From positions 262,674-326,673 of the forward strand of contig CAUYUJ010008091.1 in NCBI GenBank assembly GCA_963575745.1: 64,000 nucleotides of DNA, read 5' to 3'. The notes under the pieces are model-generated. The model worked only from the letters and a program-made list of their open reading frames with translations, did no database searches and had not been told where the DNA came from. Source of the stretch: Prorocentrum cordatum (Eukaryota > Sar > Dinophyceae > Prorocentrales > Prorocentraceae). Numbering within the stretch: position 1 is the first letter of the stretch; each line of letters begins with the position of its first letter. The position numbers were made by a program, and so were the translations under genes. This document shows positions 1 to 9,042 of this stretch, one piece after another.

Positions 1-190
1 TCGCACAGCGGCACATGACAGAACATTGCATAGCATGGTGCTGAAGATCAAAGCGTGCAATGGCATAATTAGCATGGCGTGGCACTGCGTAGTCAAGCAC
101 AGCATATTCTAGCATTGCAGCTGAAGGCATGGCATCGCACAGCAGCACACCACATGGAACTGCATTGCATACCACATAGCATGGCACTGG
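1..190. repeat. degenerate GCAT-type short tandem repeat
   Basis: The stretch is built from irregular repeats of GCATGGCA, GCATTGC and CACAGCA-like words. No reading frame of interest crosses it. It looks like an old decayed short-period tandem array. Confidence 0.55.
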
Positions 191-920
191 AAAATATGAC
201 GCCAGCGCTGAAGCGGGAGCACGATTCGGTACGAACGGAAGCGTGGAAATAAAACCAGCGCTACAGCGGGAACACGATTCGGAACGAGCGGAAGTCCGAA
301 AATGAGGAGGCCAACGCTTCAGCGGAGGCAAGATTTTGAAAAAGAGCCCAAAGAATACGCGGAGGGGGGCCGAACATCTTCCGGACGCCATCAGGGGAGA
401 GAGGAGAGTATGATTCAGATTGTGTAAGTGGAAAGATGAGGGAGGCAGAAGAAAAATAATTAAGGGAGGAGCGGGGGGGAGGGGCAGGTGAAGGCGGGAA
501 GGGGAACGACCCAAAAACCGACCTTGTGATTGCACCAGAGCTGCAGGGCGGAGGCAGAGGGGGGGTGTATGATTGGTGGTGGTGCAATGCCGAAACATGG
601 TCACAAAAACATGGCGAAAGAACATACTGTCGACAATTGCTGTCGCTCCGCTCCGAGGGGCGCCAGGCTAAAAAAGGCTCGGAACATGGACGCTCTGGGA
701 CCGGGAAGTGGCTTGCGTGCCGCGCCGAAGCGCGGTGGGCCAGAACCGGCGGAGCGACGCGCTACGCCGGCAAGCCACGTTCCTGACCGCAGTCCCCTCC
801 GCCGAATGCCCACAGGCACCATGGAGGTAACCGACACACAGAGCACTCCAGGGCGGAAAGCCCAAGCACGAATGGAGTTCTTTTTAACAAAAAAACAAGC
901 ACGAATGGAGCGATAAAAGA
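191..920. other. unassigned GC-rich spacer
   Basis: No gene is supported. About 661-790 contains a short imperfect inverted region in which a GCGTGCCG/CGCTACGCCGG-type core is flanked by GGAACATGG and CCACGTTCC. It resembles the palindromic fragment at 23.48-23.62 kb. The open frames here lack protein-like composition and overlap each other on both strands. Confidence 0.4.
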
Positions 921-1030
921 TGTCACAAACTTGCACTTTCGAAAATCCGCTCGGAAATTCTCGGATCTGCTATGGGTCCCCCTCCCCGGCGCGCGCAGCG
1001 CGCCAAGGGCGGCGCTGGAGGCTGGCAAAA
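920..1030. repeat. degenerate half copy of foldback family C
   Basis: It carries a diverged left arm (AAATCCGCTCGGAAATTCTCGGATCTG) and the centre with GCGCGCCAAGGGCGGCGCTGG. Better copies of the same family lie at 2.7, 50.9 and 52.9 kb. The right arm is lost. Confidence 0.4.
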
Positions 1031-1189
1031 AGCAACTCGGGACGAAAATGCGGTCCTGGGGGATGGGTCGAGACCTCCAGGGGTCGGCGCTGCGAACAAG
1101 AATCATGGCGTCGGGGGTCTGGGTGGACACCGACGTGCGTGTCGAGGGGCGCGGGGTGCAGGGGGGGGGGAAGTTGGTGGGGGTCTCTC

Positions 1190-2075
1190 GGAAGGGGAGG
1201 CGAGGCAGCGCTGCTAGGAGTCTCCTGGAGCCTCAGGGGCTTCGTCGGGGCCTTTTGGCGCGTGTTGGGGGCCTCGTGGGAGCCTCTTGGGCGGCCTCTG
1301 GGGGGAACATAGAGGGCTCGGGTGCCTCTCGAAGGAGTGAGGTGCAGGGGGCTGGGAAGGTAAGGCGTGGGGTGTAGGGGGGTCGGGAAGGTGGCGAGGT
1401 CTTTAAGGAGGGGAGTCGAGGCTAAATTGCAAGGCGTCTCTGGGAGCCTTTGGGGGTTTCGTCGAGGCCCTGGCGCATGTTGGGGGCCTTGTGGGTGGCC
1501 TCTAGGGGGACATTGAGGGCTCGGAAGCTGGACGGAGGTGCGGGGTGCGGGGGCTTGAAAAGGTAACGGGAGGCTGCGGGGAGGTGTGTTGCAAGGCGTT
1601 GGGCCCTCTTGCGGGCTTTATGGGGCCCTCTGGGAAGACTCTGGCAGCCATGTGGGAGGCCGTATGGGGACCTCTGGGGGGCTCTTGGGAGCGTCTTGGG
1701 GCTTCTTTGGGGCTTCTTGGGGCCTTTGGGGACGACTCTGGGCCTGAAGCCTTGGAGGTTCATCGGAGGCGGGAACGCGAGAGGGCGAACATTTTCGATG
1801 TCCCATACATGTTTGAAACGTTTTGGTCTTTCGGGGGCGTGCTCGGGGGCCTCTGAAGCCCTCTCGGGGCTCTCTTGGTGGCACTTGGGGCTGTGTCGAG
1901 GTTATCGTGAGCGATCTTGGGCCCGCTCCGCGAGATCAGGGAGGCCCAAGTGGCGGCCCAAGTGGGGGCTCCGCGAGGTCTGGGAGGCCCAAGTGACGGC
2001 CCGCGTGGGGGACCAGAGAGAGCCTCATCAGGGACCCCTGGGTGCCCGCCAGAGTCTTTTGGGGGTGGGGCCCTA
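1190..2075. repeat. degenerate G-rich minisatellite
   Basis: Irregular repetitions of words such as GGGGCCTCTTGGGAGCC, GGCCTCTGGGGG and GAGGCCCAAGTGG run through the region with no fixed period. The overlapping Gly/Arg/Trp-rich open frames on both strands follow from this composition and are not called as genes. Confidence 0.6.
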
Positions 2076-2091
2076 GTGGGCCCTGGAAACG

Positions 2092-2310
2092 ACAAGGCCG
2101 TTTTTTTTACCGGTTCCGTTTTGCAATTGTTTTGCCGGTTCCGACGCCGTTTTTTTGCCGGTTCCGTCGCCGTTTTTTGACCGGTTCCGGCTCCGGTTCC
2201 AATCCTGGAGCCGTTTTCTTGCCGTTTCCGGTCGCCGTTTTTGCTGCCGTTTCCATTTTCAGGGGGCATTTTCCTGGAAACGGTGAAAGAACGGCCCTGC
2301 CGTTTCCGGG
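2092..2310. repeat. GCCGTTTTTTTGCCGGTTCC tandem repeat
   Basis: A unit of roughly 20-30 bases combining a GCCGTTTTTTT run with CCGGTTCCG recurs about eight times with length variation. The array is flanked by GGCCCTGGAAACGACAAGG-like and CCGTTTCCGGGGCCC-like sequence, which makes it partly inverted at its edges. No gene is supported. Confidence 0.65.
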
Positions 2311-2359
2311 GCCCGCCAGACCTCTCTGAGGTTGGAGGCGGCCACGAGGGGGGGACGAA

Positions 2360-2600
2360 GGCAAATTCACTCAAAATCGGTCCCCGGACCCTTCCGGAGG
2401 TCGAGACTCACATGTTCTTCGAGCTGCGTCCAGCCGTGGCGACCAGGGGACCCACTTCTCCCTGCTTGCCGGCCGGAGCCGGCACTGGGCCACCTGCGCC
2501 TCCCAGCCGGCTCCGCCGCTTTCAGGGCGCCGTCGGACCACAATCTCGCAGCGAATCCAGCCGTGGCGGCGAGGGCAGCGCCGTCGGCATCTCCCCCTCC
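2360..2600. repeat. dispersed repeat with CCAGCCGTGGCGAC core
   Basis: The module CAAAATCGGTCCCCGGACC followed by a CTTCGAGCTGCGTCCAGCCGTGGCGAC-type segment recurs at about 3.07, 6.30, 41.9, 49.68 and 56.63 kb in varying states of decay. It is probably an old interspersed repeat of unknown type. No open frame is conserved among copies. Confidence 0.5.
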
Positions 2601-2687
2601 TCCGCGCGCCAGGCGGCGGCAAAGGTGCGGTTCCTCTCCCCGGAGCGCCCTGCCCGGACCAGGCCCACGCCTCGCGAAGAGCAGCAA

Positions 2688-2852
2688 ATCTGCAAAAAAA
2701 CCTAAAATTTCGGAGGTCCGCGCGGATCTCTTGGATCGGCCCTGGACACCCCCCAGGCGGCGCCTCTGGCGCCGCCCCTGGCGCGCCAAGCAGGGGGGGG
2801 CCCAGCGCTGGTCCAAAAAGCCCGCGCGGACCTCAGAAACTTTCTGTGTGTA
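2688..2852. mobile_element. foldback element, family C copy 1
   Basis: The left arm reads TCGGAGGTCCGCGCGGATCT and the right arm CCGCGCGGACCTCAGA, in inverted orientation around a GCGCC-rich centre. The right arm is diverged (TTGGATCGGCCCTGG against CCAGCGCTGGTCCAAAA). It belongs with the copies at 50.9 and 52.9 kb. Confidence 0.6.
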
Positions 2853-3734
2853 GTTATGCTATTCCCTGAGATCCGACGTCGCGAAAAAAGCAAGCATCGT
2901 CAACAATCACACCGGGAGCCCTAGACCCCAGCGGCATCTTTCTCCAGTCGCATCGATTCGTGAGGTCACCGAGGTCCCGAAACATTGCGAAACCGTCCCG
3001 TGCCAAACAAAAATGCGACGCCGGGATCTCAGGGCTCACCGGAGCAGGACGGGTTGAGACGACAGCAGCTCACGATCAGTCCCCGGGCCCCTTCCTGGGG
3101 TCCCAGCGCACCACTGTTCCGAGCTGCGCCCAGCCTGGGCGACGACGGGGCCCACCCAAGGCCAACTGGCGTGGCCTCAACTCGCCCTCCTCGGAGGCTT
3201 GTGCTTCCCTGGGCCTCGCAGTCGGAGGCAGCCTGGCAGAGCTTGCAGCAGCTGTCGGAGCGCAGGACCTGCGGGATGCGCTGCCCGCCGCGCCCGCCCT
3301 CCAGGTCCTGGGACGGGAGGCGGGTGGCCGCGCACTCTGGCCTGGGGGCGGGGCGTGGCTCTCCCGCCATATGGCCCCCCCGGCAGGCGGGGGGGCCCAG
3401 CGAGTCGGGGGCGGACCGCTTCTGCGGCCGATGCCCCGCTCGAGCCACCCGGGCGTCCGGGCGGCCCCCCCGGGAGGCCCTACTCGGAGGCCCGCGCGGG
3501 CACCGCGGCCGGCCACGCCCGCGCGTGGCCCTGGCCAGGACGAGGGGCGCGAGAGGAGGGCCCGGGCTCCCTCGCGCAGCAGGAGCCAAGACGGACGGAC
3601 TGAGGGGCAACGAAAGGGGGGGGGGCTGGCATCATGCCAGTCTCCCCTATCGCTGCCCCTCAGTCTGTCCTATCGTTGCCTCCACCCCCGTCGTTGCCCT
3701 ATCGTTGCCTCCCTACATAATTCGGTGTGTTCCT

Positions 3735-3890
3735 CCCGATGTAGGGCGGAAAACATCGACATGGAATCGGCGACACATCGTCGACGGATCGGCGATAGGC
3801 CCCCGATAGCAAATCTGACCGTTCCTGGGCGGGGTGGGGCTATCGGGCTCCTATAGGTGATGCATCGGCGATTGGAGGTCGAAGCATCCT
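3735..3890. mobile_element. palindromic repeat family J copy 1
   Basis: It contains GAATCGGCGACACATCG, then ATCGGCGATAGGCCCCCGATAGC and a later inverted GCTATCGGGCTCCTATAG. The same order is found at 39.17-39.51 kb, where it is interrupted by a family B element, and at 50.33-50.51 kb. This copy gives the uninterrupted comparison for the 39-kb insertion. Confidence 0.6.
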
Positions 3891-4075
3891 CCACTGACTA
3901 GCGAACTTGACAAGTTTCAGCCCCTGGGTGCCCTCGCGAAGACCCTGGCCCTTCAAGATCGACTGAGGACGAGAAGCCAGTCGGGGGAAAGGCATTGAGA
4001 CCTCCACAAAGGCAGCCAAGCAGCGCTTCGCGCTTCGACAAGCGCGAACACCTCCAGGGGAGACGAGAAGGATGT

Positions 4076-4482
4076 TACAGTCAAGTCGCACAATAAGGAT
4101 GCGCGGTGAGGATGCAAAGACCTTGAAGAGCCATGTTGGCGTTTTCGAGCGGGGCTCGCCAGCGAAACTCGACAAGGATGGGCCGAAGGGGCAAGGATGA
4201 TGAGGGGGGAAGAAGGAGGAGGAGGAGGAGGAGGAGGAGGAGGAGGAGGAGGAGGAAGAGGAGGAGGAGGAGGAGGAGGAGGAGGAGGAGGAGGGGGAGG
4301 AAGGGGAGGTGGAGGAAGGGGACGAGGAGGAGGAGGAGGAGGACGGCGAGAAGGAGGAGGAGGAGGAGGAGGAGGAGGAGGAAGAGGAGGAGGGGGATGA
4401 GGGGGGAGGAGGAGGCCGAAGGGGCCGATGGGCCGAGGGTAGCCTTGGAAGTTGCTCACCCTTGCTATGCGACTCGACTGTA
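4076..4482. mobile_element. Tc1/mariner-like MITE (family A) with internal GGA expansion
   Basis: The left end is TACAGTCAAGTCGCACAATAAGGATG and the right end CTATGCGACTCGACTGTA. The two are inverted, and each ends in a TA dinucleotide next to CAGTC. The interior matches the 176-bp copy at 38764-38939 (CGAGCGGGG, GGCCGAAGGGGCAAGGATG). About 220 bp of (GGA)n at 4198-4418 sits inside the element, so it is 407 bp long. CAGT termini flanked by TA are typical of Tc1/mariner superfamily elements, and no transposase is present. The superfamily call rests on termini only. Confidence 0.65.
4198..4418 (+). repeat. (GGA)n microsatellite
   Basis: A purine-only tract of GGA/GAG triplets with occasional A and G interruptions. 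It lies inside a family A MITE. Reading frames through it give poly-Glu, poly-Arg or poly-Gly and are not genes. Confidence 0.95.
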
Positions 4483-4675
4483 AGGAATCGCGAAACACGA
4501 AAACAACTTCGCGTCCTCGCGGTGGCCCCTTGCCTCTGGATGCCCACGCTGCGACAAGACAGCGGCGCGAGGCCCGAGAGGACGAGGAGTGATTAGTCGA
4601 TCGAGCGAGCCGTGGGGACGCAGTGTGGAGCAACTTTGCGTCGAGGAACGAGGAGCAAGGACGAGGAATGAGTAG

Positions 4676-4827
4676 CCAGCCTCGAACGTATCTCTATCCC
4701 TAAGACCGACAAGCCCAAGGCGATGACAACCCTAGGGATGTGCCCTCAGAAACTGAGGAAACCCTCAAGATCGGCACCGAGGTAAGGTGATGCCAAACAT
4801 AGGCCTTGGGACATGCTTCGGGCTGGC
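4676..4827. mobile_element. diverged foldback element, family B copy 1
   Basis: The left arm CCAGCCTCGAACGTATCTCTATCCCTAAGA and a degraded right arm CATAGGCCTTGGGACATGCTTCGGGCTGG bracket an interior related to the copies at 26.6-27.3 and 39.2 kb. It is older and more diverged than those. Confidence 0.5.
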
Positions 4828-5047
4828 AAGCGAGGAGAAGGAGGAGGCGCCTACCTCCCCAAACCTCCTTGCTCCTGCAGGCATCGCTTCGCTCCCCCCT
4901 CCTTCCCCTCTCTGCTCGGCCACCACACGAGGACCGTGTTCCGCCCCCCACCCCCACCCACCCCCAGGCGGCGAAGGCCGCCGAGGGCGGGGGGGGGGGG
5001 CAAGGCAGTGCTGTTACAACGAATCCGCTGCCTACAGCGCTAGGTTT

Positions 5048-5240
5048 AGGAGGAGGAGGAGGAGGAGGGGAGGAGGAGGAGGAGGAGGAGGAGGAGGGGG
5101 GCTCTTGGAGAACTGGTGAAACGAGCCTGCTCCCAAGGAGGAAGGGGAAGAGGGGGAGGAGGAGGAGGAGGAGGAGGAGGAGGAGGAGGAGGAGGAGGAG
5201 GAGGAGGAGGAAGAGGAGGAGGAGGAGGAGGAGGACTCCG
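5048..5240 (+). repeat. (GGA)n microsatellite pair
   Basis: Two GGA-rich tracts (about 5048-5100 and 5150-5235) are separated by a short unique spacer (GAGAACTGGTGAAACG). The purine strand is the plus strand. Confidence 0.95.
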
Positions 5241-7490
5241 AGGGATCTGACGAGCCTGCTGCTGAGGCCCTTCACCTCGGCCGCGCCCCAGACGCAGAAC
5301 GGCCCAGCGGCCAACGGCCCAGCGGCCACGTCGAGCGCCCGAGGTCCCAGCACCAAAAGGAGCCTCAAAGCCCAAGACCCCAACGGGAGCAGGGATGTCG
5401 TGGCGAAGGGGCCGTGCGCGGAAGGACCACCCTCTCCACGGCCTCAGGAGGAGGAGGAAGGCTGGCGTCGGGGCATGGCGGTTGTCACCCCCGAGCCTGA
5501 GGGACTCGCTCAAAACCGCCCGGGGCTCCGCCGGCACCATGGCGCCCTGGCCCCAAAGCTGCAGCCTGAGGTGGCCCGTCCGCAGCGCCAGGATGGCGGC
5601 GCTGGAGACCACGGCCATCGCCAGCAGGAAACCCACCGAACCAGACCTTGACATGCCCGAGATGGGTACGGAAAAAGTTGCTCGATGCCCAGCAGCACGC
5701 GTTTTAGGAGGCAACCCCCGGGGGGCCTTCTTAAGAACAGTTAGAAGCTTATCAGCCCGATAAAGAGGCCACTGGGCAAGATTAGCCCAGATTGAACCCA
5801 AGACGAAGCCCGATTAAACCAGATTAAGCGGGATTAGACGGAATTGAGCGGGAAAGCGCTGCAGTCGGCCCGAATTCGACCACGGATATACCAGCGCCGA
5901 TGCTGAATGTAACCTCCCAGGATTTGCATCCTAAGGTGTTGTCCAAAACAAACAGACAGCGGCCGTTGTCTGGCAATCGACTCTTCGTCTTAGGCGGACA
6001 ACGCAGGAAGCGACTCTGGCAGTGGGTCCTGCTCAAAATGAGCATGAACTGCTGTATGTGTTCGTCCCCACTCTCTCCGTGCCCATGCCGACCATACCGA
6101 AGACGGACATCGCACGCACGCAGCCAGGCGGCCAAACGGCTCATAGGCAAGACAGAGCACCACTCAAACGAGCCAGAAAGCAAACAAGCACGCCAAAAGC
6201 GTGCCGGTGCGAGGAGGAGGAGGAGGAGACGAGGGGAGAAACGGACGCTGACCAACAAGGGCGCCAAGACGGACCTGGGGGAACAATAGTGAATCGATAC
6301 CGCGCAGCTCCCCGGACCTCTCCCCAGGTTCGTTTTGACTGTGATTTCGACGAAGATCCGGCCGTGGCGACGAGGGATCCACCAGAAGAGTCGCGGTAAT
6401 CATTAATACAGAAAGCACATAAAATCAGAAGCAGGTGCCCCACTGGAATTTCGTACCCCGCGATGGCTCCAGGGACCCACAGAGGCTCCCTCATCATCGA
6501 AAAAGAATGCGCCCCAAGATTTCCAATAGCAAGGTTTCTTGTCGCATGTGTCTGCTGTATTCCCTCTCCTGGTGACCAGCAGCCCCATGCCACGACGCTG
6601 GCGGCGAGCTCATCCTCGTCGCTGCCGCTGCGGCCCTCCTCTGGGGCAATGCCGAGGGGGGGTCGCCACCGGGGGGGCGCCAACTCCTCGAGGAAACGAG
6701 CCCTCCCTGGACGCCCCAGGACCCCCAAGGATGCCTGAGGACGTCGTTCAAAACTTCCTTGGCCCTTGATCCCCAGAGATGCGATGTCCTGGTCTTGTGC
6801 AGACGTGGTCCCCAGAAGTCCCGACCCTTTCCCCGGGGCAGGTCGCTCTGGACGGCCCCAGGGTCCGGCGAAGGCCCCTGGAAGTCGAAAACTTTTAAAA
6901 ACCTCTCGTCGCTATGTTATGGGGACGCGAGCATGTCTATGTCCTCCCTTCTCCTAAATCCAAGTTCCATCAAAGAGGATGTCCCGATTCCGGACCCGCC
7001 GTACTTCGTTGGCCGATCGTCAGACTTCAAATCATGTCGGACATGCACCCCATACGATGCGAACCAAGATCACTGAAGTTTCCGCCTCAGAAACGCTGGG
7101 CGGATATTTTCCGCAAAAGTGTAGTGGAAACAGCGACGGCAAAGCAGGGCGAACATCGACTTCAAAGCTGGGCAAACATCGACGGCAAAAGTAGGGCGGA
7201 CGCTTCCGCCCTATATGGGACGCATACAGACATACTAATGCGATGTTCCTCTGTTGGGGACGCGAGTCCGACCCGAACATATAATACACAATCTTTTAGT
7301 GCATCGTTTCCCGAACGGTATGACCAGGAAGCCCCCTGCTATGCTGCAAGATGTCCGAGCGTGCGTCGCTCTTGCGTAGCCGATGCGTACTTAGTAAAAG
7401 TATGCTTCGGGTGGTGCCGACTCCAGACGAAGTCGCCCAAGAAGACAACCAAAAGAGGGGACAACCAATGGCTTCCCTCAATTGTTTAAA
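5241..7490. other. long stretch without a supported gene
   Basis: Open frames are present on both strands but overlap and lack recognisable domains. A short GGA tract lies at 6210-6231. A CCGGCCGTGGCGAC dispersed-repeat core lies near 6355. A copy of the GGGTCCGGCGAAGGCCCCTGGAAGTCGAAAAC module lies at 6780-6930. From 7080 to 7330 sequence is less GC-rich with words such as AGCGACGGCAAAGCAGGGCG and CATCGACTTC that suggest decayed short repeats. I see no RNA gene. Confidence 0.5.
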
Positions 7491-7494
7491 ACGT

Positions 7495-7520
7495 TCTTCG
7501 TGGTCGTGGTCGTGGTTGTG

Positions 7521-7567
<47 letters not shown>

Positions 7568-7592
7568 GGTCGTGGCCGTGGTCGTGGTCGTG

Positions 7593-7659
<67 letters not shown>

Positions 7660-7735
7660 TCGTGGTCGTCGTCGTGGTCGTAGTCGTGGTCATCGTCGGC
7701 GTCGTCGTCGTCTTCGTCGTCGTCGTCGCACTATT
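7495..7735 (+). repeat. (GTC/TCG)n microsatellite
   Basis: About 240 bp of GTCGTC triplets interrupted by GTGGTC. Frames through it give poly-Val, poly-Ser or, on the minus strand, poly-Thr and are not genes. Confidence 0.95.
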
Positions 7736-7784
7736 TCAGGGTCGGCGGCGCGGGCCATAAGGCCTACGCAATCGCCAAAGAAGT

Positions 7785-8165
7785 ACGGCGGACCCGACAT
7801 CAGGGGACACCCCCCCAGGTAGTGACCCCCCCTTGGCTAGAGGCCTCCCAGATGGGGTCCAGAGAAACGGGGTCAGAAGGTCTCGCCGCATGGCCGATGC
7901 ATCGACGATGCACCGGCGATGCACGGTGACGTCGACGACGTACCGGCGCCGACGGCGTGGAGAGAACCGGGCTCCACATCGAGCCGCATCGGCGATGCAT
8001 CGGCGATGCAGCGCGATCCTCCGACCCCATCTGCTCGCACCCCATCTGGCAGGCCCGGATACGGACGAGATCGCCCAAATGGTACGGCGGATCTGGCGTC
8101 AGGGGAGCCCCCCCCCCAGGCGGTGACCCCCCGTTGCTGGCCAGTCGAAGCCAATCTGACGCCAC
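7785..8165. mobile_element. palindromic repeat family I, copy 1
   Basis: The centre holds several GCATCGGCGATGCATCG words. Mirror-related outer segments TACGGCGGACCCGACATCAGGGG and TACGGCGGATCTGGCGTCAGGGG, followed by AGTGACCCCC and GGTGACCCCCC, bound it, together with GGCCTCCCAGATGGGGTCC opposite GACCCCATCTG. Related cores occur at 28.29-28.46 and 54.18-54.70 kb. It carries no coding capacity. Confidence 0.55.
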
Positions 8166-8227
8166 TCTAGCGGACGTACAGTCTGGCAGTCCGGCGAGGA
8201 AGTCCATCTCATCCAATCTGGCGAAAA

Positions 8228-8263
8228 CACACACACACACACGCACGCACACACACACACACA
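8228..8263 (+). repeat. (AC)n dinucleotide microsatellite
   Basis: A run of CACACACA with two GCAC interruptions. A second AC tract lies at 49140-49161. Confidence 0.9.
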
Positions 8264-8396
8264 CTCCTGTCTGCGTCAGGCTGGCGCCGGATTGGAATTC
8301 ACAGGAGACCCTAGAGATCCGACGTCGTTTTCTTTGAATACGGGGTCCCTAGTCAGGCTCGACCCACTCCCCAGGACCGGTGTTCCATCATGAATC

Positions 8397-8470
8397 GTTG
8401 TTTGACGGTCCCGGGGCCCGGCGAGGGCCCCTGGAGGCCGAAAACGGCGGAAAACCTCCGTCTTGATTGT
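8397..8470. repeat. dispersed module GACGGTCCCGGGGCCC-GAGGGCCCCTGG
   Basis: The segment GACGGTCCCGGGGCCCGGC-GAGGGCCCCTGGAGGCCGAAAACGGCGGAAAACC recurs, diverged, near 6.84, 24.19, 28.06, 50.15 and 62.76 kb. The GGGGCCC and GGGCCCC pair makes it locally palindromic. Function is unknown. Confidence 0.5.
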
Positions 8471-8516
8471 TTCATTACGCTGGATCCCTGGGACTGATAC
8501 CAGAGTGGTCCCAGAG

Positions 8517-8782
8517 AGGAGGAGGAGCAGAAGGCGGAGGAGGAGGAGGAGGAGGAGGAGGAGGAGGAGGAGGAGGAGGAGGAGGGGGGGGAGTAGGGGG
8601 AGAGGAGGAGCAGGACGAGGAGGAGGAGAAGGAGGAGGACGAGGAGGAGGAGGAGAAGGAGGAGGAGGAGGAGATGGAGGGGGGGAGGGGGAGTGGGAGG
8701 AGGAGGAGGAGGAGGAGGAGGAGGCGGACGAGGAAGAGGAGGAGGAGGAGAAGGAGGAGGAAGAGGAGGAGGGGGGGGTGAG
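8517..8782 (+). repeat. (GGA)n microsatellite
   Basis: About 265 bp of GGA triplets with GAC, GCA and GAT interruptions. It ends about 40 bp before the exact 100-bp duplication at 8825. Confidence 0.95.
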
Positions 8783-8824
8783 GGAAAACTTCAGTTGCCG
8801 AAATGCTTGCTTTCACTTGCATAC

Positions 8825-9024
8825 TCGGCGCCATGTTACCAACGGCCCCATACAGTCCTGCAAGCAATGAAGATTTGCAGTGCATGTGAACCAATGGGCT
8901 ACATCCACGTGATTTGGTCACCTCTCGGCGCCATGTTACCAACGGCCCCATACAGTCCTGCAAGCAATGAAGATTTGCAGTGCATGTGAACCAATGGGCT
9001 ACATCCACGTGATTTGGTCACCTC
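8825..9024. repeat. exact 100-bp tandem duplication
   Basis: Two copies, 8825-8924 and 8925-9024, each begin TCGGCGCCATGTTACC and end GTGATTTGGTCACCTC. I see no difference between them over 100 bp. Identity suggests a recent duplication. It lies at the boundary between the GGA array and the AC-rich coding remnant. Confidence 0.95.
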
Positions 9025-9042
9025 CCTTCCAGAGGCATACAT

